Shown: positions 27,534 through 35,202 of the stretch, piece after piece
Layout: every line of letters begins with the position of its first letter
Numbering within the stretch: position 1 is the stretch's first letter
Origin: Pseudomonas sp. MWU16-30317
GTDB taxonomy: Bacteria > Pseudomonadota > Gammaproteobacteria > Pseudomonadales > Pseudomonadaceae
DNA: 64,000 nucleotides
Reading direction: 5' to 3'
Assembly (NCBI RefSeq): GCF_020515695.1
Contig: NZ_JAIWJA010000003.1
Coordinates: forward strand, 806,001 to 870,000
Made by a program: the position numbers and the translations under genes
Notes under the pieces: model-generated
Told to the model about the DNA's origin: nothing
The model's input: only the letters and a program-made list of their open reading frames with translations
The model's database searches: none

Positions 27534-29053
27534 TGTCCGGTGCTCGGTTTGCTCAACATAAGAAGGATCTTGGTGGCCAGCGGCTTGTGGCTGCCGGCCA
27601 CCAGCACCAGGGTCAGCAGGCCGCTGACGGCCAGGCCCACGAGAATGCTGATGCGGTCTTCGCCGGCGATGGCGTTGAACAGGGGTTGGGTGACCAGCAC
27701 GCCGATGGCAGTCATCAGGCTGATGCGCAGGATGTCGTGCAGCCAGGTGCCATGAATGTTGCGAGCCAGGTTGCGGTGAACGATCTGCGGCCAGATGGCG
27801 AACGACACCAGGCGCAGCACGAACCAGGCGACGGCGGCGCCCAGTGCGCCTTTGTGCTGTACCGCGAAGAACATCACCGGCACGGTGATCACCGCGGACG
27901 CTAACGAGTACCAGACATGCAGGCGGAACTGGCCATGGGCGTACTGCAGGTGGTACTGGAAGGCGCTGACCGACATGATCGCCGTGCCCAGTGCGTACCA
28001 GAGCAGGATCGGCTGGCACCAGGCGGCCGCCGCGCGGTCACCGCTCCAGGCGTAGATGAGTTCGCCGGAATGCATGGCGATGATCGCTGCCAGCGGGAAC
28101 AGAAAGGTGCAGGCCAGGCGGCTCGCGCCCAGATACAGCAGCTGCATGTCGTGCTCGCGACCTTCGGCCATCAGCACGGTCATGCGCGGCAGCAGGGTCT
28201 GCACCATCGGGTTGATCAGCATCAGGATGCCGGTGGTCATCAGCGCCACCAGCGAGAAGTAGCCGTACTCGGTGAGCAGCAGTTGCTCGGACAGCAGCAT
28301 CTTGTCGAGCTGGGTGAGGATGATCCACAGGATCGAGGTGCCGCTGATGCTCAACGCGAACGGCACGATCGGCTTGACCAGCGCCCAGTTGAAACCGCTC
28401 GACCACTGCGGCGTTGGCAAGCGCTCGTAGGCCTTGAAGGCGAAGATCAGGGTTTCGATCACCGCCACCATCAGCTGGAATTCGAAGAACACCAGTGCGC
28501 TCTGCGAGACTTCGGCCACCAGGAACAGACCGCCGAAGTAGCGCAGGGTGGCGATCACCACATTGGCGCCGTTGAGCCAGGCGTGCATTTCCAGGCCCTG
28601 CAGGCCGCTCTTGTAGAGCGTTGCATACAGGCGCAAGGCAACCATTACGCCCATCAAGGTGATGCATTTGACCAGGGTGCCGGTGTCCAGCGCCTGGGCA
28701 TTGAGCCAATGCTCGGCCAGCCACGGGCTGATCAGCCAGACCGCCAGGCAGGTGATTAGGGTCAGCGGCAAAAAGATCACTTCGAACGAGCGCATCAGCC
28801 AGCCGCCGTCGCGCTGGCCGTCTTGCGCCTGGCTCTGGTGGTGAGCGATCTGTCGTACCAGGGAGGGTGACAGTCCCACGTCCAAGAGCATCAGCCAGGC
28901 TTGCAGCACGGCATAAAAGCCGATCAGGCCGTATACCTCGGCGCCCAGATGAACGAGGTAGAAGGGCATGATCAAAATGCCGACCAGCAGCGCGTACGCC
29001 TGACCGGCGTAGCTGAGCAGTGTGTTCTGGACGACTGAAAGCTTTTTGCTCAT
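27530..29053 (-). CDS. wzx: Wzx-type polysaccharide flippase
   Basis: 507-residue polytopic protein (MOP/PST superfamily) with about 12-14 hydrophobic segments. It starts MSKKLSVVQNTLLSYAGQAY, continues LLVGILIMPFYLVHLGAEVY, and shows GFYAVLQAWLMLLDVGLSPS, the usual Wzx opening. It would flip undecaprenyl-linked repeat units to the periplasm. Start 29053 was chosen over an upstream in-frame ATG because the MSKK start begins just before the first helix. Overlaps the downstream GT2 gene. Confidence 0.93.
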   Translation of the reverse strand: MSKKLSVVQNTLLSYAGQAYALLVGILIMPFYLVHLGAEVYGLIGFYAVLQAWLMLLDVGLSPSLVRQIAHHQSQAQDGQRDGGWLMRSFEVIFLPLTLITCLAVWLISPWLAEHWLNAQALDTGTLVKCITLMGVMVALRLYATLYKSGLQGLEMHAWLNGANVVIATLRYFGGLFLVAEVSQSALVFFEFQLMVAVIETLIFAFKAYERLPTPQWSSGFNWALVKPIVPFALSISGTSILWIILTQLDKMLLSEQLLLTEYGYFSLVALMTTGILMLINPMVQTLLPRMTVLMAEGREHDMQLLYLGASRLACTFLFPLAAIIAMHSGELIYAWSGDRAAAAWCQPILLWYALGTAIMSVSAFQYHLQYAHGQFRLHVWYSLASAVITVPVMFFAVQHKGALGAAVAWFVLRLVSFAIWPQIVHRNLARNIHGTWLHDILRISLMTAIGVLVTQPLFNAIAGEDRISILVGLAVSGLLTLVLVAGSHKPLATKILLMLSKPSTGQ

Positions 29054-29075
29054 TGGAACTACCTGAGAACGTCCG

Positions 29076-30188
29076 TTAGACAACTTTGGCCAGGGTGGCG
29101 TGGGCACTGGCGGGCTCGCTTTCGCTGAGCAGGGTTTCAACGATCCGGTCCTGGACTTCGCGGGGCAGGCCCGGATAGATCGGCAGACACAGGATGCGTT
29201 GGCTGAGGCTTTGTGAATGAGGTTGCGGGGCTTGCGGTTGCAGGTAGTCGACGGTGTCGAGCGACGGATAGAAGTAGCGCCGCGGGTTGATGTCGTGAGC
29301 CTGCAAGGCGGCGCGGGCGCTGAGCATGTGAGCGTTGTCGCGCAGCGCTACAGGGAAGTAGCTGTGGTTGACCTCGCTGAGCTCGCTGGCTTGCTGCAGG
29401 TCCATGTGGCCGCCCAGCGCCTGGGTGTAGCGGTGGGCAATGTCGGCACGCTGCTCGAGGATGAGGTCCATGTCATCGAGGATGCACAGGCCCATGGCTG
29501 CCGAGAATTCGTTGAGCTTGGCGTTGATGCCCAGGCCTTCGATGGTCTCGAAGTCGGCGATGCCGAAGTTGCCCAGCAGCCGTGCCCGCTCGGCCACATC
29601 GGCATCATTGGTGACGATGGCGCCGCCTTCGATGGTGTGGAACAGCTTGGTGGCGTGGAAGCTCAGGGTGGTGGCGTCGCCCCAGTTGAGCACCGATTGC
29701 CCGGCATGGCGGGCGGCGAATGCATGGGCGCCGTCGTACACCACCTTGAGGTTGTGCGCGCGGGCGACCTGTTGGATGCGCTCCACCGCGCACGGGTTGC
29801 CGAACACGTGGGTGGCGACGATGGCGCTGGTGTCGGCGCACAGGTTGCGGCTGATCTGCTCGGGGTCGAGGTTCCAGGTGCGCGGATCGATGTCGGCGAA
29901 CACTGGGCGGATCTTTTCCCACTGCAGCGTGCTGCTGGTGGCGATGAAGCTGAACGGGGTGGTGATCGCGCTGCCGCTCAGGCCCAGGGCGCGATAGGCG
30001 ATCTGCAGCGCGAGGGTGCCGTTGTTGGTGAGGATGATGTGCCGTACGCCCAGATAATCCTTGAGGCGCTCTTCGAGCTCGCAGCTGAGCGGGCCATGGT
30101 TGGTGAGCCACCGCGAGGCGTAGATCGAGTCAACGTACGCCTTGAATTTCTTGATGTTGCCCATGTAGGACTTGGTGACGTTGATCAT
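29076..30188 (-). CDS. DegT/DnrJ/EryC1-family sugar aminotransferase
   Basis: 370-residue PLP enzyme that would form an amino sugar nucleotide for the polysaccharide. Blocks: LTNNGTLALQIAYRALGLSG, FADIDPRTWNLDPEQI, VYDGAHAFAAR with the PLP-ring Asp, and SFHATKLFHTIEGGA with the Schiff-base Lys. Start 30188 (MINVTKSYMGN) has a strong GAGGAAGG site; an upstream ATG lacks one. The keto-sugar substrate enzyme is not in the window, so the substrate is undetermined. Confidence 0.93.
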   Translation of the reverse strand: MINVTKSYMGNIKKFKAYVDSIYASRWLTNHGPLSCELEERLKDYLGVRHIILTNNGTLALQIAYRALGLSGSAITTPFSFIATSSTLQWEKIRPVFADIDPRTWNLDPEQISRNLCADTSAIVATHVFGNPCAVERIQQVARAHNLKVVYDGAHAFAARHAGQSVLNWGDATTLSFHATKLFHTIEGGAIVTNDADVAERARLLGNFGIADFETIEGLGINAKLNEFSAAMGLCILDDMDLILEQRADIAHRYTQALGGHMDLQQASELSEVNHSYFPVALRDNAHMLSARAALQAHDINPRRYFYPSLDTVDYLQPQAPQPHSQSLSQRILCLPIYPGLPREVQDRIVETLLSESEPASAHATLAKVV

Positions 30189-30251
30189 GCAACCTTCCTC
30201 GCGCAAGCCTTGCGCTGTGGTGAGCTTCACTGGGGGCCAGGGCCGTTCAGG

Positions 30252-31022
30252 TCAGGACACAGTGGTTTTGGTTCGGGCCACTGCCTTGCGCGCCCGGTGC
30301 TGGTTCAACTTCAGGATCAAGCGGGTGGCCAGGCTGCCGGCGTGCGGGTCGCCGTAATGCATGAGTGCGGTGGCGCGGCAGAATTGCGGGCTGCACGGCT
30401 CGTTGGCATGCAGCGAGCGGTAACCCCAGAACAGGTACACGTTGCCCGGTACGATGCGCAGGGTGGTGGGCTTGAACCACTGGTGCCGGATGCCCCACGT
30501 CAGCAAGCGGCGGGTGAATTTATTCTGCAGCACCGCCTTTTCGACGATGTTGAACAGCACGCTGCCGCGCACCCGGCGCAGGTTGGGGAACATCACCAGG
30601 TCGCCGCGCTGTTCGCCTTCGGTGGGGGTGAAGATCGGGATCAGCATCGTGATCAGCGTGGCGTCGTAGTGGTAGGCGTTGGATTCCTTCTGCCCCGAGC
30701 CGCCCTGTACGCAGCGCAGCACCGGGAATACCTGGCGGCTGGCAGGTGCATGGCCGGTGGCCAACTGGTGCAGGCGGCCAAGGCTGGCGATGAAGTCCGG
30801 GGATTTGCCCAGCGCGGCCAGGGCGCTGCCTTCCAGCGCCTGATAGCCGTGGTAGGCGAAATACTGGTTGTTGTGACGGGCCGCCTGGGCGTCGACGTAG
30901 GCACGCAACTCAGCAAGCGCATCGCTGCTCAGGGCGCCTTCGATCATCCCGTGGCCTTGGGCATCCATGTCGGCGACCAGGCGTTTGGCGGTAGCGTCGT
31001 CAATATTCAACAAGTGCGACAT
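30252..31022 (-). CDS. Phytanoyl-CoA dioxygenase-like 2OG/Fe(II) oxygenase, first gene of the EPS operon
   Basis: 256-residue protein with a double-stranded beta-helix pattern. A plausible iron triad is H118-x-D120 (NAYHYDATLI) and H205 (SLHANEPC). Arg216 (FCRATALMHYGD) fits 2-oxoglutarate binding, as in PhyH-type enzymes. It would hydroxylate a small molecule, a lipid-linked glycan or a protein; the target is unknown. It is the first gene after a long leader with ops-like elements. The start lacks a strong Shine-Dalgarno sequence. Such an oxygenase is unusual as lead gene of a Wzx/Wzc-type operon. Confidence 0.65.
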   Translation of the reverse strand: MSHLLNIDDATAKRLVADMDAQGHGMIEGALSSDALAELRAYVDAQAARHNNQYFAYHGYQALEGSALAALGKSPDFIASLGRLHQLATGHAPASRQVFPVLRCVQGGSGQKESNAYHYDATLITMLIPIFTPTEGEQRGDLVMFPNLRRVRGSVLFNIVEKAVLQNKFTRRLLTWGIRHQWFKPTTLRIVPGNVYLFWGYRSLHANEPCSPQFCRATALMHYGDPHAGSLATRLILKLNQHRARKAVARTKTTVS

Positions 31023-31099
31023 GAAGGGTGAACTCTGTGGTGTTAATTGAAGGTGTGGCTCAGGTAGTCCGTGACGCCAAGTTCAACTTTTCAATTGGC

Positions 31100-31111
31100 A
31101 AAGCTACCGCC
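31100..31111 (-). promoter_or_regulatory. Second ops-like element (partial)
   Basis: Minus strand reads GGCGGTAGCTTT: the first nine bases match the enterobacterial ops core GGCGGTAGCGTG. It is about 80 bases downstream of the exact copy and still within the leader. It may be chance or a second recruitment site. Confidence 0.45.
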
Positions 31112-31180
31112 CATTCCCAACTTTCTTGGGTTCTGAAAGTTACCGTTGCCGGTAACGCTTGTTGCACTTTCTGTTACAAA

Positions 31181-31192
31181 CACGCTACCGCC
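31181..31192 (-). promoter_or_regulatory. ops / JUMPstart-core element
   Basis: Minus strand reads GGCGGTAGCGTG, identical over 12 bases to the E. coli ops sequence that pauses RNA polymerase and recruits RfaH. It is about 160 bases upstream of the first coding sequence of a 15-kb operon that itself encodes an RfaH-like protein. Confidence 0.8.
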
Positions 31193-31390
31193 AAGTTGCG
31201 CGTTAATGACGGCAACTTGAATAACAGACAAAACTCTCCCGCACGCCCGAAATAACCGGGAATCAAATCAAGGGGCGAGCAGTCCGCTACAAATTTTTGG
31301 TATCGAATAAGGTGTTGACGGTGCGCCAGGTTCGGAAGCCTCGGCTGCGGCCACGCCAGCTCTCATCAAGGAGTCGCCGTGGATGGGAGA

Positions 31391-31420
31391 TATATCGTCC
31401 TCGCGGGGGTGGGCTGTCAA
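31391..31420 (-). promoter_or_regulatory. Candidate promoter of the exopolysaccharide operon
   Basis: Minus strand: perfect -35 TTGACA (31415-31420), 18-base spacer, weak -10 GATATA (31391-31396). Initiation near 31383 would give a leader of about 360 nt containing both ops-like elements. The flanking 31440-31712 stretch is AT-rich and has no convincing gene on either strand. Confidence 0.4.
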
Positions 31421-31655
31421 TCGCTTTCGTCAAAAAAAGTGAGACGGGGTGATTTTCTGAGCCGTATTTTAGGTAACTTACTGATTTATATGATAATTAA
31501 AACTTGACGCTGGCATTGTGCTGGTTTTTTGCGGGGAATGGTGGCGTTTTGATCGCTTTTTGCCTTCAGACACGCCTAAGCCCCAGTATTCAATGGGTTT
31601 AGGCGATTTTGGTGCGCCACAGGCGAGGATTCATAGCAGATTTGGTACGCGCTTT

Positions 31656-31679
31656 CCGTCGCCAAAAAAACGGCGACGG
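31656..31679. other. Stem-loop with an all-A/T loop
   Basis: Perfect 8-bp stem CCGTCGCC/GGCGACGG closing the loop AAAAAAAC. It lies about 35 bases beyond the davA stop. The T-run is in the loop rather than after the stem, so it is not a canonical terminator in either direction. Confidence 0.6.
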
Positions 31680-31712
31680 CGGATTTTGAAATGCTTTGTG
31701 CCGAAATATTGA

Positions 31713-32513
31713 CTATTTACTGAGAGGTAGGCGGTAGGTCTCGGGGCGCAAATCATCCAGATAGCGGTTGAACTGGCGGGCAGTGTCAAACGCAGGGCGG
31801 TCTATGTCGGCCATCAGCACTGATTCCTGGGTCCCGGCGGCGCCCAGAACGCTACCGTCCCCGGCCGCGACGCTGCTCAGCCCACAGTATTGGATGGCGC
31901 CCTCGCTGCCAGCGTAGTTGGCATACGCCACGACGCACTGATTTTCGAAGGCACGGCTGCGCACCGTGATTTGCGCTACGAACTCGTAGGGCAGCATGTT
32001 GGCGGTCGGCACCAGGATCAGCTCGGCCCCGGCCTGTGCCAGTTGGCGGGTGTTTTCCGGGAATTCGAGGTCGTAGCAGATCAGCAAGCCGATGGTCCAG
32101 CCGTCCAGGGTGAGCAGGGCGCTGGGCGCGACGCCGGGGCTGAACATGGCCTGGTCCAGCTCGCCGAACAGGTGGGTCTTGCGGTAGTTGCCCAGGCGCG
32201 TGCCATGGCGATCGATGAGCTGCACGGCGTTGAACAGCTGGCCATCGGTGGCGCGCTCGGGGTAGCCGTACAGGATGGCAATGCCGTGGCGGCGAGCGAT
32301 GGCGGCGATGCGCTGGGCGCTGCGGCCGTCGGCGGCTTCGGCCAGGCGGGCGACGGCCTGGGCGCCAATGTTGTAGCCGCTAAGGAACATTTCCGGGGTG
32401 ATCAGCAGGTTGGCACCGGCTGCGGCGCAGGTGCTGGCTTGTTGTTCGAGGCGTTGCAGGTTGGCTTCGGTGTCCAGTGGCAGGGGGTGGCATTGGTAGA
32501 GGGCCAGGCGCAT
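31713..32513 (-). CDS. davA: 5-aminopentanamidase (delta-aminovaleramidase)
   Basis: 266-residue nitrilase-superfamily amidase converting 5-aminopentanamide, the product of lysine 2-monooxygenase, to 5-aminovalerate. The Glu-Lys-Cys triad is visible: Glu in LLITPEMFLSGY, Lys in YRKTHLFGELD, Cys in LLICYDLEFPENTR. Its place directly after a lysine 2-monooxygenase gene supports davA over other nitrilases. Separated from davB by 78 bases holding a perfect palindrome. Confidence 0.92.
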   Translation of the reverse strand: MRLALYQCHPLPLDTEANLQRLEQQASTCAAAGANLLITPEMFLSGYNIGAQAVARLAEAADGRSAQRIAAIARRHGIAILYGYPERATDGQLFNAVQLIDRHGTRLGNYRKTHLFGELDQAMFSPGVAPSALLTLDGWTIGLLICYDLEFPENTRQLAQAGAELILVPTANMLPYEFVAQITVRSRAFENQCVVAYANYAGSEGAIQYCGLSSVAAGDGSVLGAAGTQESVLMADIDRPAFDTARQFNRYLDDLRPETYRLPLSK

Positions 32514-32551
32514 GGTGGGGTTTCCTTGAATATTTTGGGTGTGCTTTCGGG

Positions 32552-32571
32552 CCCCTTTGCTAGCAAAGGGG
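32552..32571. repeat. Perfect 20-bp palindrome between davB and davA
   Basis: CCCCTTTGCTAGCAAAGGGG at 32552-32571, inside the davB-davA spacer. It could be a degenerate REP arm, an mRNA stem affecting relative expression, or an operator. It has no T-run, so it is not an intrinsic terminator. Confidence 0.7.
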
Positions 32572-32591
32572 TCGGCAGGCCTGGCACCAAA

Positions 32592-34289
32592 TCAATCCGG
32601 CAACGCAATCGGCCCGATCTCGTCGAATACATCTCCCGGGCCGGGGTTGCTCGGCAGCGAGTGGCCGCCGAAGTGTTTCATGATGCCCCAAACCGCGTTC
32701 AGCGAGGTCTGCACGGCGCCTTCGACCCAGGCCGGCGTCCAGGACACGTCGTCGCCGGCGATGAAGATGCCGCGGTGTTCATCGGCCATGTTCTGCTGCA
32801 TGAAGTGCCCGTACATCCGCTGGTTATAGCGGTAATGGCCAGGCAGCGCGCCCTTGAAGGCCCCGAGGAAATGCGGGTCGGCCTCCCAGGAAATAGTGAT
32901 CGGGTCGCCAATCACGTGGCCGGCGATATCGACCTTGGGGTAGATCTTCTTCAGCGCATCGAGGGCCAGCTTGACGCGCTTCTCCACCGGGTGGGGGAGC
33001 ATTTTCAGGGCATCGCTCATCCACGAGTACGACAGGCAGATCACCCCCGGCTTGTCGTCGCCGTTGGCGAACGTGCCGTTATCGAACAGATACGTGCCGC
33101 GGGTCAGGCGGTCGGTCAGGGTCATGCTCATCAGGTCGCGGCCGGTCTCCGGGTCCTTGTCCTTCCAGAACGGCCGGTCGACCATGACGAAGGTCTTCGA
33201 CGCCTGCATATAGCGGGTGCGGTCCAAGGCCATCCACATCTTTTGCGAGAACAGCGACTCTTCGACATCTATCTGCGTGGTGAGCAGCCAGCTCTGGCAG
33301 GTGACCAGCACGGCGGCATACTGGCGCTCGTCGCCCCAATTGTCGGTGACGCTGAAGCGGCCGTCACTGGCCCGGGCGATCTTCTTCACGCCGCTGCGGG
33401 TCGCGCCGCGGTGCAGGCCGCTGAGGCTGGTGCCCGCAGGCCAGTGCACGCAGCGCTCGGGCACGTGCCGCCAGATGCCTAGCGGCACCTGGGACACGCC
33501 ACCGACCACCAAATGCTGGTGGTCATCGCAGTTGGTCATCACCACGCGGAAGATTTCGAGCATCGAGTTGGGGAAGTCCGAATCCCAGCCGCCGGTGCCG
33601 AAACCCACCTGGCCGAAGATCTCGCGGTGCTGGAACGACAGCTTGGCGAAGGCTTTGGAGGTGGCGACGAAGTCATAGAAGGTGCGGTCGTCCCACAGCG
33701 GTACCAGGGTGTTCCACAAGGCCTTGAGGCGTGGTACGTCGCGGTCGCGGATGGCTTGCTGGATATCGCCGAAGCGCGCGCCGTCTTCGAGGGCGTCGGC
33801 CCAGGCGTCCGCCACTTCCTGGAACAGCGCGGGCAGGTCCGCCAGTTTTTCGGCGTAGTAGGTCTGGCCTTCGAGGTCGACCACGGTGCTGCCAGAGGCG
33901 CCGGTCAGCGGGTTGGGGAATGGTTTGGTCTCGAGGCCGAGCTTGTCGACGTAGTGATAGAACGCGGTCGAGGACACTGGAAAGCGCATGCCGCCCAGTT
34001 CGGCGATGATGCCGTCGGTGCCTTCGAAGGTCTGGGAGCGCAGGCGCCCGCCCATTTTCGAAGCTTCGTAGATGACGGGCTTGAGGCCCAGCTTCATCAG
34101 TTCGTAGGCCGCCACCATGCCGGCGATGCCAGCGCCGACGATCGCCACCTCGGCGCCATGGCTCTCGGTGGGCAGGACGCCCAGGCCGTCCGGGTGTTCG
34201 ATCCAGTCATCGAAGGCGAAGGGAAAGTCCGGACCGTAGACCGTGATGGGCGGCTTGCCGTCGGCAGGGTGGCGGTTCGGTGTGCGCAT
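32592..34289 (-). CDS. davB: L-lysine 2-monooxygenase
   Basis: 565-residue FAD enzyme of the amine-oxidase fold that oxidatively decarboxylates L-lysine to 5-aminopentanamide. Rossmann motif VAIVGAGIAGMVAAYELMKLG near residue 50, then VIYEASKMGGRLRS and AELGGMRFPVSSTAFYHYVD. The C-terminal FAD block is GIFIAGDDVSWTPAWVEGAV. Length matches the P. putida enzyme (about 560 residues). With davA it forms the first half of the 5-aminovalerate pathway; an Lrp-type regulator lies upstream on the same strand. GCGAGG precedes the ATG. Confidence 0.94.
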   Translation of the reverse strand: MRTPNRHPADGKPPITVYGPDFPFAFDDWIEHPDGLGVLPTESHGAEVAIVGAGIAGMVAAYELMKLGLKPVIYEASKMGGRLRSQTFEGTDGIIAELGGMRFPVSSTAFYHYVDKLGLETKPFPNPLTGASGSTVVDLEGQTYYAEKLADLPALFQEVADAWADALEDGARFGDIQQAIRDRDVPRLKALWNTLVPLWDDRTFYDFVATSKAFAKLSFQHREIFGQVGFGTGGWDSDFPNSMLEIFRVVMTNCDDHQHLVVGGVSQVPLGIWRHVPERCVHWPAGTSLSGLHRGATRSGVKKIARASDGRFSVTDNWGDERQYAAVLVTCQSWLLTTQIDVEESLFSQKMWMALDRTRYMQASKTFVMVDRPFWKDKDPETGRDLMSMTLTDRLTRGTYLFDNGTFANGDDKPGVICLSYSWMSDALKMLPHPVEKRVKLALDALKKIYPKVDIAGHVIGDPITISWEADPHFLGAFKGALPGHYRYNQRMYGHFMQQNMADEHRGIFIAGDDVSWTPAWVEGAVQTSLNAVWGIMKHFGGHSLPSNPGPGDVFDEIGPIALPD

Positions 34290-34467
34290 GATGGCCTCGC
34301 GGGGAAGGGCTGGGGGTGGAGAGTATAGAAGCCCGTCATTCTAGAGAGCGTGGGGTACGGTATTAAGAGGCAGAGTGGTGTCTTTTTGATGCTCCAGCGG
34401 TCGTTATGGTTGCCAATATGGTCACTATGATGCGTTTGATCCCTGTGGGAGCGGGTCGTTATCGCCG

Positions 34468-34920
34468 TTAAACCGGGGTGCCGCGGTCGATCTTGCTGCT
34501 GAGGATGATCGAGGTGGTGGTCTTCTCCACGCCTTCGACGCTGCCGATCTGATCGAGCAGTTGATCCAGCTGCTCCGGCGAGTCGCTGCGCAGCCACGCC
34601 ACATAGTCGAACTCGCCACTCACCGCGCACAGCTGCTGCACCTGGGCCATGGCCGTCAGGCGCTTGACCACGTCCTTGCCGGAGCGCGGTTGCACGGTGA
34701 TCCCCACATATGCTTGCAGGCCGCCGTCCACCAGGCGTTGGCTCAGGCGTACGCCGTAGCCGGTAATGGCACCACTGCTTTCGAGGCGGGCCAGGCGCGC
34801 GGTCACCGTGGTGCGCGCGATCCCCAGCTTGCGGGCCAGCACGGCGATGCTTTCACGGGCATTGACCTGCAGAGCAGCAATGAGTTGACGGTCGATGCCG
34901 TCGAGGTGGGCAGTGGACAT
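34468..34920 (-). CDS. Lrp/AsnC-family regulator, likely of lysine catabolism
   Basis: 150-residue regulator. DNA-binding winged helix in residues about 5-60 (LDGIDRQLIAALQVNARESI, then LGIARTTVTARLARLE). RAM/ligand domain follows (YVGITVQPRSGKDVVKRL, VSGEFDYVAWLR). Start MSTAHLDGIDRQL was chosen by family N-terminus; the open frame runs 41 codons further but through an AT-rich non-coding stretch. Located just upstream of davB, so regulation of davBA by lysine is the natural inference. A half-REP lies in the spacer to davB. Confidence 0.9.
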   Translation of the reverse strand: MSTAHLDGIDRQLIAALQVNARESIAVLARKLGIARTTVTARLARLESSGAITGYGVRLSQRLVDGGLQAYVGITVQPRSGKDVVKRLTAMAQVQQLCAVSGEFDYVAWLRSDSPEQLDQLLDQIGSVEGVEKTTTSIILSSKIDRGTPV

Positions 34921-35202
34921 GGCAGGCGGACTCAGGGCAAAAATATCGAACACGCGGAAAACAAGCTTGCCCAAGGTACCGTTTTGCGCCGGGATATCAA
35001 CACATGGGCGCTTTTTACCAGCGCTTTGTTGGCGAAACGCCATTAGCCAGTTTTTTTGACGCCGTGCTATGGCAACTGGCTATCAAATTTTCTTTTCTGG
35101 CGTCAAACCGTCGCCGAGCATGCACAGTTGAATTAATTTAATTGAAGTTGTTTTTTTAAAATACTGGTTATAGTCGCGAGCAAGTCGCAGGAGTAAATAG
35201 AC
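34921..35202. promoter_or_regulatory. AT-rich divergent promoter region, lrp / lipid-linked pentose operon
   Basis: About 280 bases with no gene, markedly AT-rich from 35080 to 35180. On the plus strand a -10-like TATAGT (35169-35174) precedes a GCAGGAG ribosome site (35187-35193) nine bases before ATG 35203. No good -35 hexamer was found at 16-18 bases, so an activator-dependent promoter is possible. A minus-strand promoter for the Lrp gene is expected here but not identified. Confidence 0.45.

Noticed and set aside
29217-31031. 604-codon plus-strand frame opposite the aminotransferase and oxygenase genes
   Set aside because: Crosses two well-supported minus-strand genes; no recognisable domain.
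31028-31255. 75-codon plus-strand frame over the EPS leader
   Set aside because: No ribosome site, no family similarity, and it overlaps the ops elements on the other strand.
31518-31712. 64-codon plus-strand frame in the AT-rich spacer
   Set aside because: Low-complexity basic tail, no ribosome site; more likely non-coding.
31890-33482. 530-codon plus-strand frame opposite davA and davB
   Set aside because: Antisense to two motif-bearing enzymes.
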